DNA of 44,767 nt from NCBI GenBank assembly GCA_022448485.1, contig JAKUUI010000012.1, positions 1 to 44,767 of the forward strand, read 5' to 3'. A program made the translations under genes and the position numbers. Positions 1 to 9,671 of the stretch are shown here, piece after piece; position 1 is the stretch's first letter; each line of letters opens with the position of its first letter. The notes under the pieces are model-generated. The model searched no databases. It saw only the letters and a list, made by a program, of their open reading frames with translations, and was not told the DNA's origin. This DNA is from SAR324 cluster bacterium (GTDB taxonomy: Bacteria; SAR324; NAC60-12).

Positions 1-581
1 AGTCCATTAATACACGATAATCGGGCGCCTGCAGTACAAACCGGTTAAGTTGCATCATTACACAAAAAGCTTGCTTTCAGCCTCTTTCAGTTATCCTGAA
101 CTGGAAGTGCCGGATACGTGGCTGATATAGTAGCAAAGGAAGCAAGTATTTTATGTCCTAGTACCCGGAGTCAGTAGAAATTGGGTAAAATGGTCAACAC
201 TATTATTTTCAAAAATAGCTGAGACAATTTTAAAAAACAGGTTGGAGCGGGATCATTAGTGGCACTCAACAAGAGTATATTCTGGCATAACAAATCATAA
301 AACAATCTGATGTTCCTCTTCAAAATTTGTCCGGCCAGATAACACTGGAGGATTTAGCGGGTTTGTTAAGCCAAAGTCGACTGACAATCAGTGACGACAC
401 ACGTACAACCCACATGGCTTCCGCGGAGGAAACACCAAGTGTTTGCATTTTAGGAGGAGGGTATTTCGGAGTCTTTGTGCCTTATCCGAAATTATCCTGG
501 CAAATCAATCCTATTAATGTCGTTTATCACAAAATGCAGTGCTATGTCTGTAATACAGAGTGTGTTTACCCATTAAAATAA
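1..581 (+). pseudogene. Decayed GT9 (heptosyltransferase-like) glycosyltransferase
   Basis: The 84-aa frame starting at TTG 327 is the C-terminal part of a GT9 glycosyltransferase. It has LEDLAGLLSQSRLTISDDT, then H-x-A-S-A, SVCILGGGYFG, a VPYP motif and a Cys-containing end (YHKMQCYVCN) typical of one GT9 subfamily. Upstream, frame 2 reads YPELEVPD, two adjacent TAG stops (128-133), then FYVLVPGVSRNW, which matches the centre of the same fold, and another TAG at 257-259. The match then moves to frame 3. At least three in-frame stops and one frameshift make it a pseudogene; its 5' end lies at or beyond the window edge. The glycine expected after the conserved Asp-Thr is Arg here, another sign of decay. 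A complete GT9 gene at 39981 belongs to a different-looking subfamily. Confidence 0.75.
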
Positions 582-603
582 GATGAACCTGCCCCATGCA
601 TTT

Positions 604-628
604 CAAACATCAGCGCTGATGATGTTTG
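604..628. terminator. Hairpin between GT9 remnant and uvrB 3' end
   Basis: Perfect 9-bp arms CAAACATCA and TGATGTTTG flank a 7-nt loop, placed 37 bp beyond the uvrB stop and 23 bp beyond the GT9 remnant. Its position between two converging 3' ends suits a bidirectional transcript end. No run of T follows on either strand, so intrinsic termination is uncertain. Confidence 0.4.
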
Positions 629-665
629 GAATAATGTAAAGCCTTTGCTCTCCCAAAAAGATTTT

Positions 666-2639
666 TTAACCTGCTATCTTCTCCCTCAATTCAGCTATCC
701 GGTCTCTCAATTCTGCAGCACGTTCAAATTCCAAAGATTCAGCTGCTTCCCTCATTTCTTCCTCTAACTCAGCTATTTTTTCTTCCAAGTTAATCACTGT
801 TTCGTAGACCGGGGTTTCTTCAGCGGCTTCTATCATTTCGTCCAGTTCGACTGGCGCAAGAGATGGTGCAATTTTTCGGTAAATGGTTTTTGGTACAATG
901 CCGTGTTTTTTATTGTAAGCTTCCTGTTTCTGACGACGTGCTTCAGTTAGGTCAAGTGTGATTTGTATAGATGCAGTGATTTTGTCAGCATACATGATAA
1001 CGCGTCCATTGGCGTTGCGGGATGCACGTCCGCAGGTTTGAATAAGTGAACGCACTGAACGTAAAAAACCTTCTTTGTCTGCATCAAAAATTCCAACCAG
1101 CGACACTTCCGGTAAATCTAGGCCTTCCCGGAGCAGATTGATTCCAACTAAAACATCAAATTCGCCTGCTCGCAAATCATGTAAAATTTGAGTACGTTCC
1201 ACCACATCTACGTCTGAATGCATGTAGCGAACTCTCACATCAAGATCGTTGTAATATTCAGTCAGGTCTTCGGCCATTCGTTTTGTAAGCGTGGTGATGA
1301 GCACTCGTTCGCTCCGCCTGGCACAAACACGGATTTCATGCAGCATGTCATCAACCTGACTCAGCACCGAACGAATTTCGATTTTTGGTTCAAGCAAACC
1401 AGTGGGACGCACCACCAATTCTGCCATTTGACCTTTGGTTTGCTCCAGTTCATAATCTCCTGGAGTTGCTGAAACAAAAATCAGTCTCTGCGGGAAATGC
1501 TCAAATTCCTGAAACTGGAGAGGACGGTTATCCACTGCAGAAGGTAAGCGAAAGCCATGTTCCACTAAGGTTGATTTTCTTGAAAAATCACCTCTGTACA
1601 TTGCACGAAGCTGAGGCAAAGTCATGTGACTTTCATCGATAAAAATTAGGGAGTCATCCGGGAAATAATCCAGTAATGTTGCAGGAGGTGTTCCGGCAAC
1701 ACGGCGATCAATAATGCGGCTGTAATTTTCGATTCCAGAACAGGATCCGGTCTGTTCGATCATTTCAAGATCATATTCAGTACGCTGCAAAAGACGCTGC
1801 GCTTCCAGAATTTTGTTTTGCGCATTTAGATCTTCGAGGCGTTCTCGAAGTTCTTCCCGAATCAAACACAATGTTTCCGGAATATGTTCTGCTGGTGCAA
1901 CATAGTGCGAGGCAGGATAAATAACAAAATGCTGATATGACATTTGCTTTTTGCCAGTCAAGGGATCGAAGCGGACCAGGCTTTCAATTTCGTCACCAAA
2001 TAATTCCACCCGAATTGCCGATTCTGATTCTGCCAAATAAATATCTATAACATCGCCGCGTACTCTAAAAGTTCCTCTGTGAAAATCGAGATCATTCCGG
2101 ATGTAAAGTAATTCAACAAGTCTTTCTAAAATAATTTGTCGAGAAAGACGTTCACCAACCTTAAAAATGAGCAGCATTTTTTCGTATTTTTCCGGTGAAC
2201 CAATTCCGTAAATACACGAAACACTTGCTACAATCAGTACATCTCGACGCTCCAGCAACGAGCGAGTTGCAGACAAGCGCAAACGGTCTAGATCGTCATT
2301 GAGCGCAGTATCTTTTTCGATATATAGGTCACGGCTTGGAACGTAAGCTTCAGGCTGGTAGTAGTCATAATAGCTGACAAAATACTCGACTGCATTTTCT
2401 GGAAAGAAGGTTTGGAATTCGTTGTAAAGCTGGGCTGCAAGCGTTTTATTGTGCGCAATAACCAAGGTGGGACGCTGTAATTTCTGAACAACATTGGCCA
2501 TCGCGAATGTTTTTCCGGATCCGGTAATACCCAACAAAACCTGATGTTTATACTTTTTTTCGACACCATTGACCAACGCCTCAATAGCCTGTGGCTGATC
2601 TCCGGATGGTTTGAATTCAGCTTGCAGTTTGAATTCCAT
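666..2639 (-). CDS. uvrB: Excinuclease ABC subunit B (UvrB)
   Basis: UvrB is the damage-verifying helicase-like subunit of nucleotide excision repair. It is loaded by UvrA and recruits UvrC. At 657 aa it is full length. Visible are the Walker A motif GITGSGKT (residues 37-44), the beta-hairpin segment [12 protein letters not shown] (90-101), the IDESH Walker B box near 335 and helicase motif VI. Motif VI reads QTCGRASRN where most UvrB have QTIGRAARN. A C-terminal UVR coiled coil ([11 protein letters not shown]) binds UvrC. The ATG lies 11 nt after the truA stop, so it is the last gene of a trxA-truA-uvrB run. SOS control cannot be judged because no separate promoter is evident. Confidence 0.97.
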   Translation of the reverse strand: MEFKLQAEFKPSGDQPQAIEALVNGVEKKYKHQVLLGITGSGKTFAMANVVQKLQRPTLVIAHNKTLAAQLYNEFQTFFPENAVEYFVSYYDYYQPEAYVPSRDLYIEKDTALNDDLDRLRLSATRSLLERRDVLIVASVSCIYGIGSPEKYEKMLLIFKVGERLSRQIILERLVELLYIRNDLDFHRGTFRVRGDVIDIYLAESESAIRVELFGDEIESLVRFDPLTGKKQMSYQHFVIYPASHYVAPAEHIPETLCLIREELRERLEDLNAQNKILEAQRLLQRTEYDLEMIEQTGSCSGIENYSRIIDRRVAGTPPATLLDYFPDDSLIFIDESHMTLPQLRAMYRGDFSRKSTLVEHGFRLPSAVDNRPLQFQEFEHFPQRLIFVSATPGDYELEQTKGQMAELVVRPTGLLEPKIEIRSVLSQVDDMLHEIRVCARRSERVLITTLTKRMAEDLTEYYNDLDVRVRYMHSDVDVVERTQILHDLRAGEFDVLVGINLLREGLDLPEVSLVGIFDADKEGFLRSVRSLIQTCGRASRNANGRVIMYADKITASIQITLDLTEARRQKQEAYNKKHGIVPKTIYRKIAPSLAPVELDEMIEAAEETPVYETVINLEEKIAELEEEMREAAESLEFERAAELRDRIAELREKIAG

Positions 2640-2650
2640 ATAGGTTCCTG

Positions 2651-3451
2651 CTAATTATCAATCACTTCCAAGGGCCACATGATCATGCCCTGCGGATAAA
2701 TCACGCTCAAAGAATACAATCCATGCGCTGGAGCAGTAGTTCCGGCCAGCATACGTTGGCCACTTTCCAATGCTTTTGCAACATCATCAATGCTTTTGCG
2801 ACCTTGTCCGACTTCAACCAAAGTTCCAGTTATTATTCTTACCATGTGCTGCAAAAACGAATTGGCTTCCATTTCTATTTGTAAAGTAGAGTAACAAAAA
2901 CTGGCTTTGGTAATCAAAATTTCACGGAGGTCTTTATGCGGACTTGGTGAAGAACAACTTGCTGAACGAAATGCAGAAAAATCGTGTTTACCGGTTAATA
3001 ACTCCGCAGCTTCCCGCATCAGTTCAATATCTACAGCCTGGCTGACCCACCAACTCTGGTTCCTAGAAAATGGTGACTGGTAGGGCAGATTGGTAATCAG
3101 GTAACGGTAGCGTTTGCCAATGGCACTTTGTCTTGCGTGAAAATCTGCTGCAACAGTTTGCGCGTATTTGACGACAATATCTGATGGCAGAACTGCATTT
3201 AGAGCAATACACCACTTTTCAGGCGTTTTAAAATTTTCTGCTATAGCAGTAAAATTTGCTGTGTAGTTGAGGGCATGAACCCCGGAGTCGGTGCGTCCTG
3301 CACCATGAACTTTCACAGTTTCTCCGGTCAGGTGCTTAACAGCCTGTTCAAGTGTGTCTTCAATGGTGGGTGAGGTGGGCTGAACCTGCCATCCATGGTA
3401 GCAAGTTCCTTCATAGGTCAGCAGGAGCAACCAGTTTTGTGCAGAAGGCAC
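2651..3451 (-). CDS. truA: tRNA pseudouridine(38-40) synthase TruA
   Basis: TruA makes pseudouridine at positions 38-40 of tRNA anticodon arms. The 266-aa product has the usual length. The catalytic Asp is Asp55 in GRTDSGVHA, and the N-terminal [10 protein letters not shown] segment and C-terminal [13 protein letters not shown] are family hallmarks. The start is GTG at 3451 with no clear Shine-Dalgarno sequence. It begins 18 nt after trxA, so translation is probably helped by coupling. Membership is certain; the exact start is less so. Confidence 0.95.
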   Translation of the reverse strand: MPSAQNWLLLLTYEGTCYHGWQVQPTSPTIEDTLEQAVKHLTGETVKVHGAGRTDSGVHALNYTANFTAIAENFKTPEKWCIALNAVLPSDIVVKYAQTVAADFHARQSAIGKRYRYLITNLPYQSPFSRNQSWWVSQAVDIELMREAAELLTGKHDFSAFRSASCSSPSPHKDLREILITKASFCYSTLQIEMEANSFLQHMVRIITGTLVEVGQGRKSIDDVAKALESGQRMLAGTTAPAHGLYSLSVIYPQGMIMWPLEVIDN

Positions 3452-3469
3452 GAGAGTTTTTCGGAAGCG

Positions 3470-3793
3470 TTAACTGTTTGCTTGTTCTGCCAGAGCGCGA
3501 ACGCGGGATGGATCATTACCTGTAACGCTGTCAATTTCTTTTCCATCTTTGAGAAGGACAATATAAGGAATTCCGCGGACACCAAAACGTGCAGCTGTCT
3601 GCATATTGTTATCCACATCAAGCTTGCAAACTTTGAGCTTGCCTTCCATATCTCCGGCAATCTCATCGATCAATGGAGCCAACGATACACATGGACCACA
3701 CCATGCTGCCCAAAAATCAATGAGCGCATAGCCCGATTTAGTTTCTTCTTCAAAGTTGGAATCATCAAGGTGGATTACCTGGTCGCTTGCCAT
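3470..3793 (-). CDS. trxA: Thioredoxin
   Basis: A 107-aa cytoplasmic thioredoxin, the general disulfide reductant. The active site WCGPC is at residues 31-35 and the conserved cis-proline is in GVRGIPYIVLL. There is no signal peptide, so it is a cytosolic TrxA and not a periplasmic relative. The ATG at 3793 has a strong AGGAG seven bases upstream. It is the first gene of the minus-strand trxA-truA-uvrB run. Confidence 0.95.
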   Translation of the reverse strand: MASDQVIHLDDSNFEEETKSGYALIDFWAAWCGPCVSLAPLIDEIAGDMEGKLKVCKLDVDNNMQTAARFGVRGIPYIVLLKDGKEIDSVTGNDPSRVRALAEQANS

Positions 3794-4131
3794 ATCTTGC
3801 TCCTACTAGGTTAATGATTTAAGTCCGGATACTGTATGTAATAACAGAATTTTGTCTGTAAAAAACATTCACTAGCGCATGTGATTGTGCCAAATTAACA
3901 AGAGAAAAACAAGTTCTTTCCTAAGATCTTCGATATCCCGCAGCAAATACGCTTTAATAAATATTGTTGAGATTAAATCTTAAATATGGTTTTGAGATAG
4001 AAATTCTCGGAAAAATCTTGCTAAATCACAAATATCTTCTAATTTGAAACGAGAGGAAATGATTGGTATGCTTCTTATCTGAATAAAATTTAAGTGAAAA
4101 CTGCTCTCCATTTATAAACAATTGATTTAGA
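3794..4131. other. Divergent intergenic region, trxA / LigA-like gene
   Basis: These 338 AT-rich bases separate the divergent trxA run and the plus-strand run starting at 4132, so promoters for both should lie here. I found no -35/-10 pair good enough to name on either strand and no convincing coding remnant. Confidence 0.5.
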
Positions 4132-4461
4132 ATGAACGTGTCAATTCAACAAAAAGTCCGTCAGTATTTGGTTCATTCCTTTCTTTATTATCGATTGGAT
4201 GAATCAATTATTTCCGACAGGCATTATGATAAAATTTGTGTTGAAGTGGGAAAGTTAATACAAACAAAATCCGCCGCAAGTCTTTTTCCTTATTACGATC
4301 TGGTGAAAATTAACCTCTATGAAGATGCGTCCGGCTTTTCCGTTCGTAAATATCCTGCTGAAATTGTCAGTACTGCAATGCACCTGCTCTATCAACGTAG
4401 TTATATCAAATCCATGACATTTGATACATATTTAGCACGTTTTGGCTACAGTCTAAACTGA
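4132..4461 (+). CDS. Small protein resembling NAD+-DNA ligase domain Ia
   Basis: A 109-aa soluble protein. Residues about 8-40 contain YYRLDESIISDRHYDKI, which closely resembles the N-terminal domain Ia of NAD-dependent DNA ligase (pattern YY-x-LD-x3-SD-x2-YD). In LigA this domain binds the nicotinamide mononucleotide part of NAD+. No adenylation domain follows, so the protein cannot be a ligase alone. Similar stand-alone LigA-related proteins are known to me from phages and some bacteria, without a settled role. It ends 8 nt before the rodZ-like gene and is probably cotranscribed with it. The start ATG lacks a strong Shine-Dalgarno sequence. The domain resemblance is seen; any NAD or DNA role is inference. 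Confidence 0.65.
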   Translation: MNVSIQQKVRQYLVHSFLYYRLDESIISDRHYDKICVEVGKLIQTKSAASLFPYYDLVKINLYEDASGFSVRKYPAEIVSTAMHLLYQRSYIKSMTFDTYLARFGYSLN

Positions 4462-4469
4462 GATACCGA

Positions 4470-5435
4470 ATGCCCAGGAAGAAAGCAGAAAAAAAACCGC
4501 CTCAAGTAGAAAAAAAACCCCCTGAGGAAGGAATATTTTTTCCTGAGGAAGTAGAAAACAACACAGAGGAAGAAGAGACGCTTCAGTCACTGGGGCAAAA
4601 AATTCGGGAAGTCCGAGTTTCGAAAAACCTTTCACTTGAAAGCGTTTCCGGACACCTACATATTGCTCTCAAGATTCTAAGGGCTCTCGAAGACGGCACC
4701 CCTGAAAATGTGTCCTCTCCAGTTTTTATACGCGGTTTAGCCCGAGCATACTGTAAGTTTTTGGAAATGGAAGAGACTGGAATTGCAGACAAAATAGATC
4801 GACTTTTGAAAACCGAAAACCCGAATGAACAGCTGAATCTAAAAACTCTTCGACCAGTTCAAGTAGTCAGGGAATCACGTCCGATTCGCAACACTTTGAC
4901 CGTCTTGGTCCCTGTTATTGGCGGATATTTATTCTATTCCCTCTATTTTTCACAGATGCCTTTTTTTTCCATCAGCAACAATGAAACACAAACAGAACCG
5001 CTGGTTGTTGAAGCTGAACCTAAAATCGAACCGGTACAGAAGATTACTCCAGTCATTCGAGAACCTGTTATCGCTGCAGAAACACCCCCTGCAATACCTG
5101 AAGTATCAACTCAGGTTACTCTTACAGTAGAAAAACAAGCTGAGAATCAGGAAAATATTCAACCGGAAGTGGTGAAAAATACTGTGGAAACTCTTGTTCT
5201 TGAAGTAGAAGCTTCTGAAGAGACTTGGATTAGCATTGCTGTAGATGGAAAAGAAACCAAGGATGTTCGAATAAGAGCTGAAGAAATTCATCAGTGGGAA
5301 GCAAAACGACAGTATCTGCTGACACTTGGAAATACACAGGTGTTACGGGTTTTGTTGAACGGAAGAGAAATTGAAACTAACCGGACAAACCAGCTGCTCA
5401 CAGACTGGGTCATTGACGCAAGTTTGATTCCGTAA
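4470..5435 (+). CDS. rodZ: RodZ-like helix-turn-helix membrane protein
   Basis: RodZ links the MreB cytoskeleton to the wall-elongation machinery. This 321-aa protein has the full architecture. There is a charged KKPPQVEKKPPEE-type N-terminus, an HTH_25 domain (about 38-112, LGQKIREVRVSKNLSLESVS), one membrane segment (about 141-160), a Pro/Glu-rich periplasmic linker, and a C-terminal beta domain (about 243-321, DUF4115-like, with EETWISIAVDGKE). The N-terminal Lys/Pro/Glu extension before the HTH is longer than in E. coli RodZ. It sits between the LigA-like gene and a radical SAM gene; murB and ftsQ lie a few kb downstream, which fits a cell-shape role. MreB is not in the window. Confidence 0.85.
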   Translation: MPRKKAEKKPPQVEKKPPEEGIFFPEEVENNTEEEETLQSLGQKIREVRVSKNLSLESVSGHLHIALKILRALEDGTPENVSSPVFIRGLARAYCKFLEMEETGIADKIDRLLKTENPNEQLNLKTLRPVQVVRESRPIRNTLTVLVPVIGGYLFYSLYFSQMPFFSISNNETQTEPLVVEAEPKIEPVQKITPVIREPVIAAETPPAIPEVSTQVTLTVEKQAENQENIQPEVVKNTVETLVLEVEASEETWISIAVDGKETKDVRIRAEEIHQWEAKRQYLLTLGNTQVLRVLLNGREIETNRTNQLLTDWVIDASLIP

Positions 5436-5769
5436 ATTCTTTTATAAAACATTCTCAGATCCCCGTTACTCACGACATACACAAATAATCTATATTATTA
5501 ATTGTTGTGCGCCAGCTAACCACAGACAGGAATCTTGTAGTGCTCTGATATTGAAAAAGACCCTCACATGTTTTCGAAGCAACAAAACAAACTTGAGAGT
5601 AACGAGTTATGGCAGATTTAATCAATGAAGTTTTTTGGGATGACAGCTTATAGTTCTGGTGTAATAAAGAACTCTCAACCGTAAACTGTCAAACGTTTGA
5701 TACTGCACTTAACGCAACTATCGGAAATTCATTTTCAGCAAATGTCCTCCATTGACAGCTATAAAGTCT
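5436..5769. other. Intergenic region between rodZ-like and yhcC-like genes
   Basis: About 330 bases without a supported gene. A 14-codon frame from ATG 5609 is too short to call. I see no convincing promoter, terminator or repeat. Confidence 0.5.
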
Positions 5770-6714
5770 ATGCAGCAATTCTCGCAGTTTGAACACGGGA
5801 AGCGCTACCGCCAGCTTAGTCAGCACTATCGGGAGCGATTTGGTGAAAAAGTATTCAAGGTGAGTGTTTCTGTCGTAGATACCTGCCCAAACAGAGAAAA
5901 CCGCAACGGGGCGGCTGTCTGTATATTTTGCGATAAATGGGGATCAGCCGCTTATCACCAGTTCCGAGATCAACCCCTACTGAAGCAAATCCAAATCAAC
6001 CGGGAGGCCGTCCGGAAACGTTATAGAGCTGAAAAATTTTTAATCTATTTTCAAGCTTACACCAACACATTTGGACGATTCCGTGAATTAGAATCTCTCT
6101 ACCAGATTGCTTTGAAGGAGAAGGATGTGGTCGGAATAGTAGTGGGAACTCGTCCAGACTGCCTGCCTAAAAGAGTTTTGCTGAAATTTGCAGAAATCGC
6201 ACAAGAAAACTACCTATCCGTTGAGCTGGGTGTACAAACTTTTGATGATGCTCAGCTGCGTTTTCTCTCAAGAGGACATGACAGCGCTTCCTCTTTAAGT
6301 GCCATCCGCAATCTGAAAAAACTGCCTGAGTTAAATTTGTGTGTGCATTTAATGTTTGGAATTCCCGATGAGACTGATACACAAATTCGTGAAACTGCAG
6401 AAATTTTGTCAGAGCACGAAGTTGACGGGGTAAAATTACACAACCTGCATGTTCTCCGTAATACTCCACTGGAAAAGTTGTATCACGAATCTCGGTTTAC
6501 GCCGGTAGAATTGGAAGAGTATAGCCGTAAAGTAACATTATTTCTTGAAAACCTTTCTCCAAAAATTGCTATACATCGGTTAGCTGCAGTTGCTTCCCGC
6601 TGGGATGAATTAGTTGCACCGGAATGGGTTCGCGAAAAAATGCGCCCAACTCAATTTATTGATGATTATTTGGCTGCAAAAGAAACGTGGCAGGGGCGGT
6701 TTTTTGAGTTTTAA
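5770..6714 (+). CDS. TIGR01212/YhcC-family radical SAM protein
   Basis: A radical SAM enzyme of the YhcC family, whose substrate is unestablished. The cluster cysteines follow the family's unusual spacing, C-x11-C-x2-C in TCPNREN...CIFCDKWG, instead of the common CX3CX2C. Downstream are GIVVGTRPDCLP and VELGVQTF, typical of this family, then an HLMFGIPDET strand and the VDGVKLHNLHVL segment. The ORF track starts at TTG 5752; I prefer ATG 5770 (314 aa), which puts about 38 residues before the first cluster Cys, close to relatives. Neither start has a good Shine-Dalgarno sequence. Confidence 0.88.
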   Translation: MQQFSQFEHGKRYRQLSQHYRERFGEKVFKVSVSVVDTCPNRENRNGAAVCIFCDKWGSAAYHQFRDQPLLKQIQINREAVRKRYRAEKFLIYFQAYTNTFGRFRELESLYQIALKEKDVVGIVVGTRPDCLPKRVLLKFAEIAQENYLSVELGVQTFDDAQLRFLSRGHDSASSLSAIRNLKKLPELNLCVHLMFGIPDETDTQIRETAEILSEHEVDGVKLHNLHVLRNTPLEKLYHESRFTPVELEEYSRKVTLFLENLSPKIAIHRLAAVASRWDELVAPEWVREKMRPTQFIDDYLAAKETWQGRFFEF

Positions 6715-6798
6715 GTCGGGAACAGGATGCCCCAGATTTTCCCTCTGTGTTGATTTTGCGAAATTACTGTTATTTTAACTTTCTACAAAAAACAAAAT

Positions 6799-7266
6799 TT
6801 GGTAATTGAAAAACATAATGTACTGAAAAATTCAGAAAATGAGAATCTTTTTGGATTTAATTTTATTGAAAATAATTTGGACAAAGCAATTACTGAAGAC
6901 TCGGACCGCGCTTTAATTGAGCGAATGTTGGATCTGCTGCAGGATGCAAAGGCCGAAGAAATTGTTTTAATTGATACACACGAACGGTCAAGTTTGGCAG
7001 ATTATCTGCTGATTTGCGAAGGCCGTTCTCAGTTGCACTGCAGAGGTATTGCTGAAAATATAGAATATAATTTAAAACAGGAAGGGGAGCTTTCTTTAGG
7101 AATGGAGGGTGAGCGTGAAGGTAACTGGGTACTTTTGGATTATGGAAATATTATCCTGCATATATTCCATCCGGAAATTCGCAGGTATTACCGGTTGGAA
7201 GAACTTTACGAGCAGCGCCCAGATGAAAAAAACACACAAAATCTGAGCTTGCCGAATAAAAAATAA
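6799..7266 (+). CDS. rsfS: Ribosomal silencing factor RsfS (Iojap family)
   Basis: RsfS binds L14 on the 50S subunit and blocks subunit joining in starved cells. The family core spans about residues 37-140, with LLQDAKAEEIVLIDTHERSS, DYLLICEGRSQLHCRGIAENI and the end WVLLDYGNIILHIFHPEIRRYYRLEELY. The frame is 155 aa with TTG as its first possible start and about 35 residues before the domain. That is longer than E. coli RsfS, so the true start may lie further in. It ends 9 nt before murB, so the two are probably cotranscribed. Confidence 0.9.
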   Translation: MVIEKHNVLKNSENENLFGFNFIENNLDKAITEDSDRALIERMLDLLQDAKAEEIVLIDTHERSSLADYLLICEGRSQLHCRGIAENIEYNLKQEGELSLGMEGEREGNWVLLDYGNIILHIFHPEIRRYYRLEELYEQRPDEKNTQNLSLPNKK

Positions 7267-7275
7267 AAACGAACA

Positions 7276-8232
7276 ATGTCAAACGAAAGGAAACCGGAAT
7301 GGCTGGAGGCACTGCAGAAAACTCCTCTGACATCACGATTACGCCGCAAAGAGTCTCTGAAGCGGTTCAATACCTGGCGCATCGGTGGAAATGCTGAGTG
7401 TTTGGTTGATGTTGTCAATGTTGCAGATTTGAGCCTCTTACTGCCGTTCATCCGCAAACACCGCATTCCGTGGTTCATCCTTGGAAAAGGATCCAACCTG
7501 CTTATTCCTGATACATACTGGCCTGGTATAATTTTGCATTTAAGTGGAGAATTCAGGGGTTGGGAGCCCCTAGAAGGAAACTCCGCCTCGGAGAAAAATG
7601 AAGTCGTCGCCGGAGCTGCTCTGGCTGATGTCACATTTGCTCAGCGTTGTGTGACTCGCGGATGGGGAGGCATGGAATTTTTAATTGGCATTCCCGGAAC
7701 GATTGGTGGCGCGGTTGCGATGAACGCAGGTGCACACGGTGGTGAAACTGCAGAATTTTTGAAGGAAGCTGAGTGGATGGACATGGAAGGGAATTTACAT
7801 AATTCGCCTCGAGAAAGCTTGGAGTTCTGTTATCGCTATTCTGAACTTATGGGGAATTATGGACGGATTATCACCCGTGCAGTTTTTCAACTCCGGGAAT
7901 CTGATCCTGAAACTGTAGAAAAAAACTTACTGGAATGTCAGCAGTTCCGGATGGAAAAACAACCCTACAATCAGCCAAGCTGCGGTTCTGTCTTTAAAAA
8001 TCCTCCTGGAGATTATGCTGCAAGGTTGATGGAATCTTCAGGTTTGAAAGGTAAAATACGGGGCGGTGCTCAAATCAGTCCAAAACATGCAAATTTTATT
8101 GTTAACAATGGAGGCGCGTCATCAGCTGATATTTTATCGTTGATTGACACTGCCCGTGAAACTGTTTTTATCAATCACTCCATTAATTTGGAGCTCGAGG
8201 TTCAAATCCTGCAGAGTGCAGTATATGGTTAA
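7276..8232 (+). CDS. murB: UDP-N-acetylenolpyruvoylglucosamine reductase MurB
   Basis: MurB reduces UDP-GlcNAc-enolpyruvate to UDP-MurNAc with FAD and NADPH, the second committed step of peptidoglycan synthesis. The 318-aa protein shows FNTWRIGGNAE (31-41), the FAD-binding FILGKGSNLL (67-76) and LIGIPGTIGGAVAMNAGAHGGE. The catalytic Ser is in CGSVFKNP, SPKHANFIVN follows, and a C-terminal Glu lies in LELEVQIL. The YRYSE segment is present. It sits between rsfS and ftsQ, as in many division/wall clusters, but murC is not adjacent. Confidence 0.96.
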   Translation: MSNERKPEWLEALQKTPLTSRLRRKESLKRFNTWRIGGNAECLVDVVNVADLSLLLPFIRKHRIPWFILGKGSNLLIPDTYWPGIILHLSGEFRGWEPLEGNSASEKNEVVAGAALADVTFAQRCVTRGWGGMEFLIGIPGTIGGAVAMNAGAHGGETAEFLKEAEWMDMEGNLHNSPRESLEFCYRYSELMGNYGRIITRAVFQLRESDPETVEKNLLECQQFRMEKQPYNQPSCGSVFKNPPGDYAARLMESSGLKGKIRGGAQISPKHANFIVNNGGASSADILSLIDTARETVFINHSINLELEVQILQSAVYG

Positions 8233-8330
8233 ATTTTAGCAGTTGACTTAAAACGAGTTGCAAGCAACCTTTTACGCTTCTGCCGGAAAGCCCTAAACTG
8301 CCAAACATTAACTGAATACCTCTTTTTTCC

Positions 8331-9428
8331 ATGCAGGATCTCAAACGACAATCAAATCGACGCCCGGCTGTGCGAAAGCTTCGGACATCATCAATGAGCG
8401 TCCGGAAAAACCGCAGTAATCCAATCCCTGGCCTTTCAGTTAAACTACGCAAACCAAGTATTGAACCAGGTTACCGGAATTCTTGGGTGCCTCCGTATTT
8501 TGTCGAAAATGAGCCGGCTTTTTTGCGACAAAAAACGCGCTGGCTGATTCAAAAATTTATTGGAATCTGCGGGCTGGTTTTTATTTTGTGGCTGGCCGGA
8601 GGCAGTGTTTGGATTGGTCAAACGTTTTTTCAACAAACGCTTACAAAGGTCCATATCAAAGGAAACCTGATGTTGAACGATACTGATGTGCTGAGAACCA
8701 GCGGTCTGCGTCCCGGACAACGTGTGTTCAACCTCAAACCCTATCAGCTTGCAGCACGTTTGCAGTCACATCCGATTGTGCGAAAAGCCGACATTCGTCG
8801 AAAATTTCCTGATGAAATTAACCTGATTCTCAATGAATATCAACCTGTTGCCTTGCTTAAAATTTCACAGCAGGCTAAAATTCTTTCACCTGCATCATCA
8901 GCAAAAACCAATTACATCCTGATTGGTGATGATCAGCGTCTGCTTAAACAATTGTCAGTTGATGAGCTGCGGGACTCGCCACACAAAAGCCTACCACTGA
9001 TCAATGGTTTGAGGTTTTCATCCATGAGGCTGGGAACGCGTTTGGACTCTCCAGTTCTGGAACGGGGGTTAAGATTTCTGGCGACATTTCAGGAGATGGC
9101 TGCAGCTCAACAATTAGCTGAGTCAAAAGCGCATATGAAGTTTAAGAATCAATTCAGAACGACAGAATGGGCTTCTCAACCAATTCACATTGATATTTCT
9201 GATCCGCTTAATCTAATTATTAACTGGCCCTTGAATTTTTCTGAACTCCAGCCCCCCGGTTCTATTGAGCCTTTACGCACAGTTCCGCTGACGATCCAAA
9301 TGGGAAGTCGAGATTTTGGCGAGCGCCTACGCACCTTCCAAAACATTTATCCAGTATTGGACAAACAGCATCCTGGATTAAAAAGTATTGACCTGCGCTA
9401 CAAAAATAGGGTAATGCTAATACCCTGA
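8331..9428 (+). CDS. ftsQ: Cell division protein FtsQ (DivIB family)
   Basis: FtsQ is the bitopic scaffold that links FtsBL to the divisome. Residues 1-70 are a basic cytoplasmic tail, 76-95 one membrane helix (FIGICGLVFILWLAGG), and about 103-172 a POTRA domain (TKVHIKGNLMLNDTDVLRTSGL, then FPDEINLILNEYQPVALL). The FtsQ beta domain follows, ending in IDLRYKNRVML, the usual C-terminal strand. At 365 aa it is longer than E. coli FtsQ (276), through the N-terminal tail and inserts in the beta domain. It follows murB by 98 bp. ftsA and ftsZ, its common partners, do not follow. Confidence 0.88.
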   Translation: MQDLKRQSNRRPAVRKLRTSSMSVRKNRSNPIPGLSVKLRKPSIEPGYRNSWVPPYFVENEPAFLRQKTRWLIQKFIGICGLVFILWLAGGSVWIGQTFFQQTLTKVHIKGNLMLNDTDVLRTSGLRPGQRVFNLKPYQLAARLQSHPIVRKADIRRKFPDEINLILNEYQPVALLKISQQAKILSPASSAKTNYILIGDDQRLLKQLSVDELRDSPHKSLPLINGLRFSSMRLGTRLDSPVLERGLRFLATFQEMAAAQQLAESKAHMKFKNQFRTTEWASQPIHIDISDPLNLIINWPLNFSELQPPGSIEPLRTVPLTIQMGSRDFGERLRTFQNIYPVLDKQHPGLKSIDLRYKNRVMLIP

Positions 9429-9475
9429 TCTATATGCAAAACGGGAATTTGGAGCGTGGACATTTTGTCTGCTGA

Positions 9476-9610
9476 AATTACACCGGAAGAAAATTGATAC
9501 GCCCTGCACCAGAACTTTACTTTCACACAATGGAACAAACTGCTCAGCGCCTGACCAAAGAAGGTTTGACCGACTGGAAAGAAGTGCAGCCGCTGTTACT
9601 GAATGTTTGA
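9476..9610 (+). pseudogene. Possible C-terminal coding remnant
   Basis: A 44-codon open frame without a good start reads RPAPELYFHTMEQTAQRL and KEGLTDWKEVQPLLLNV before TGA. The composition looks protein-like, and the frame lies in the 280-bp gap where ftsA would be expected. I do not recognise the family, and it may be chance. Confidence 0.25.
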
Positions 9611-9671
9611 TTATTGAAAGCAGTACAGACCTCTTACTTGCATGATTTCAGTTATTTGTGATTTTCGTTTT

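Noticed and set aside
128-133. TAG recoding suggested by repeated TAG in broken frames
   Set aside because: The same genes also carry frameshifts, and no intact gene in the window reads through TAG.
1218-1642. Plus-strand ORFs of 84-85 aa within uvrB
   Set aside because: Shadows of the uvrB coding strand with no family features.
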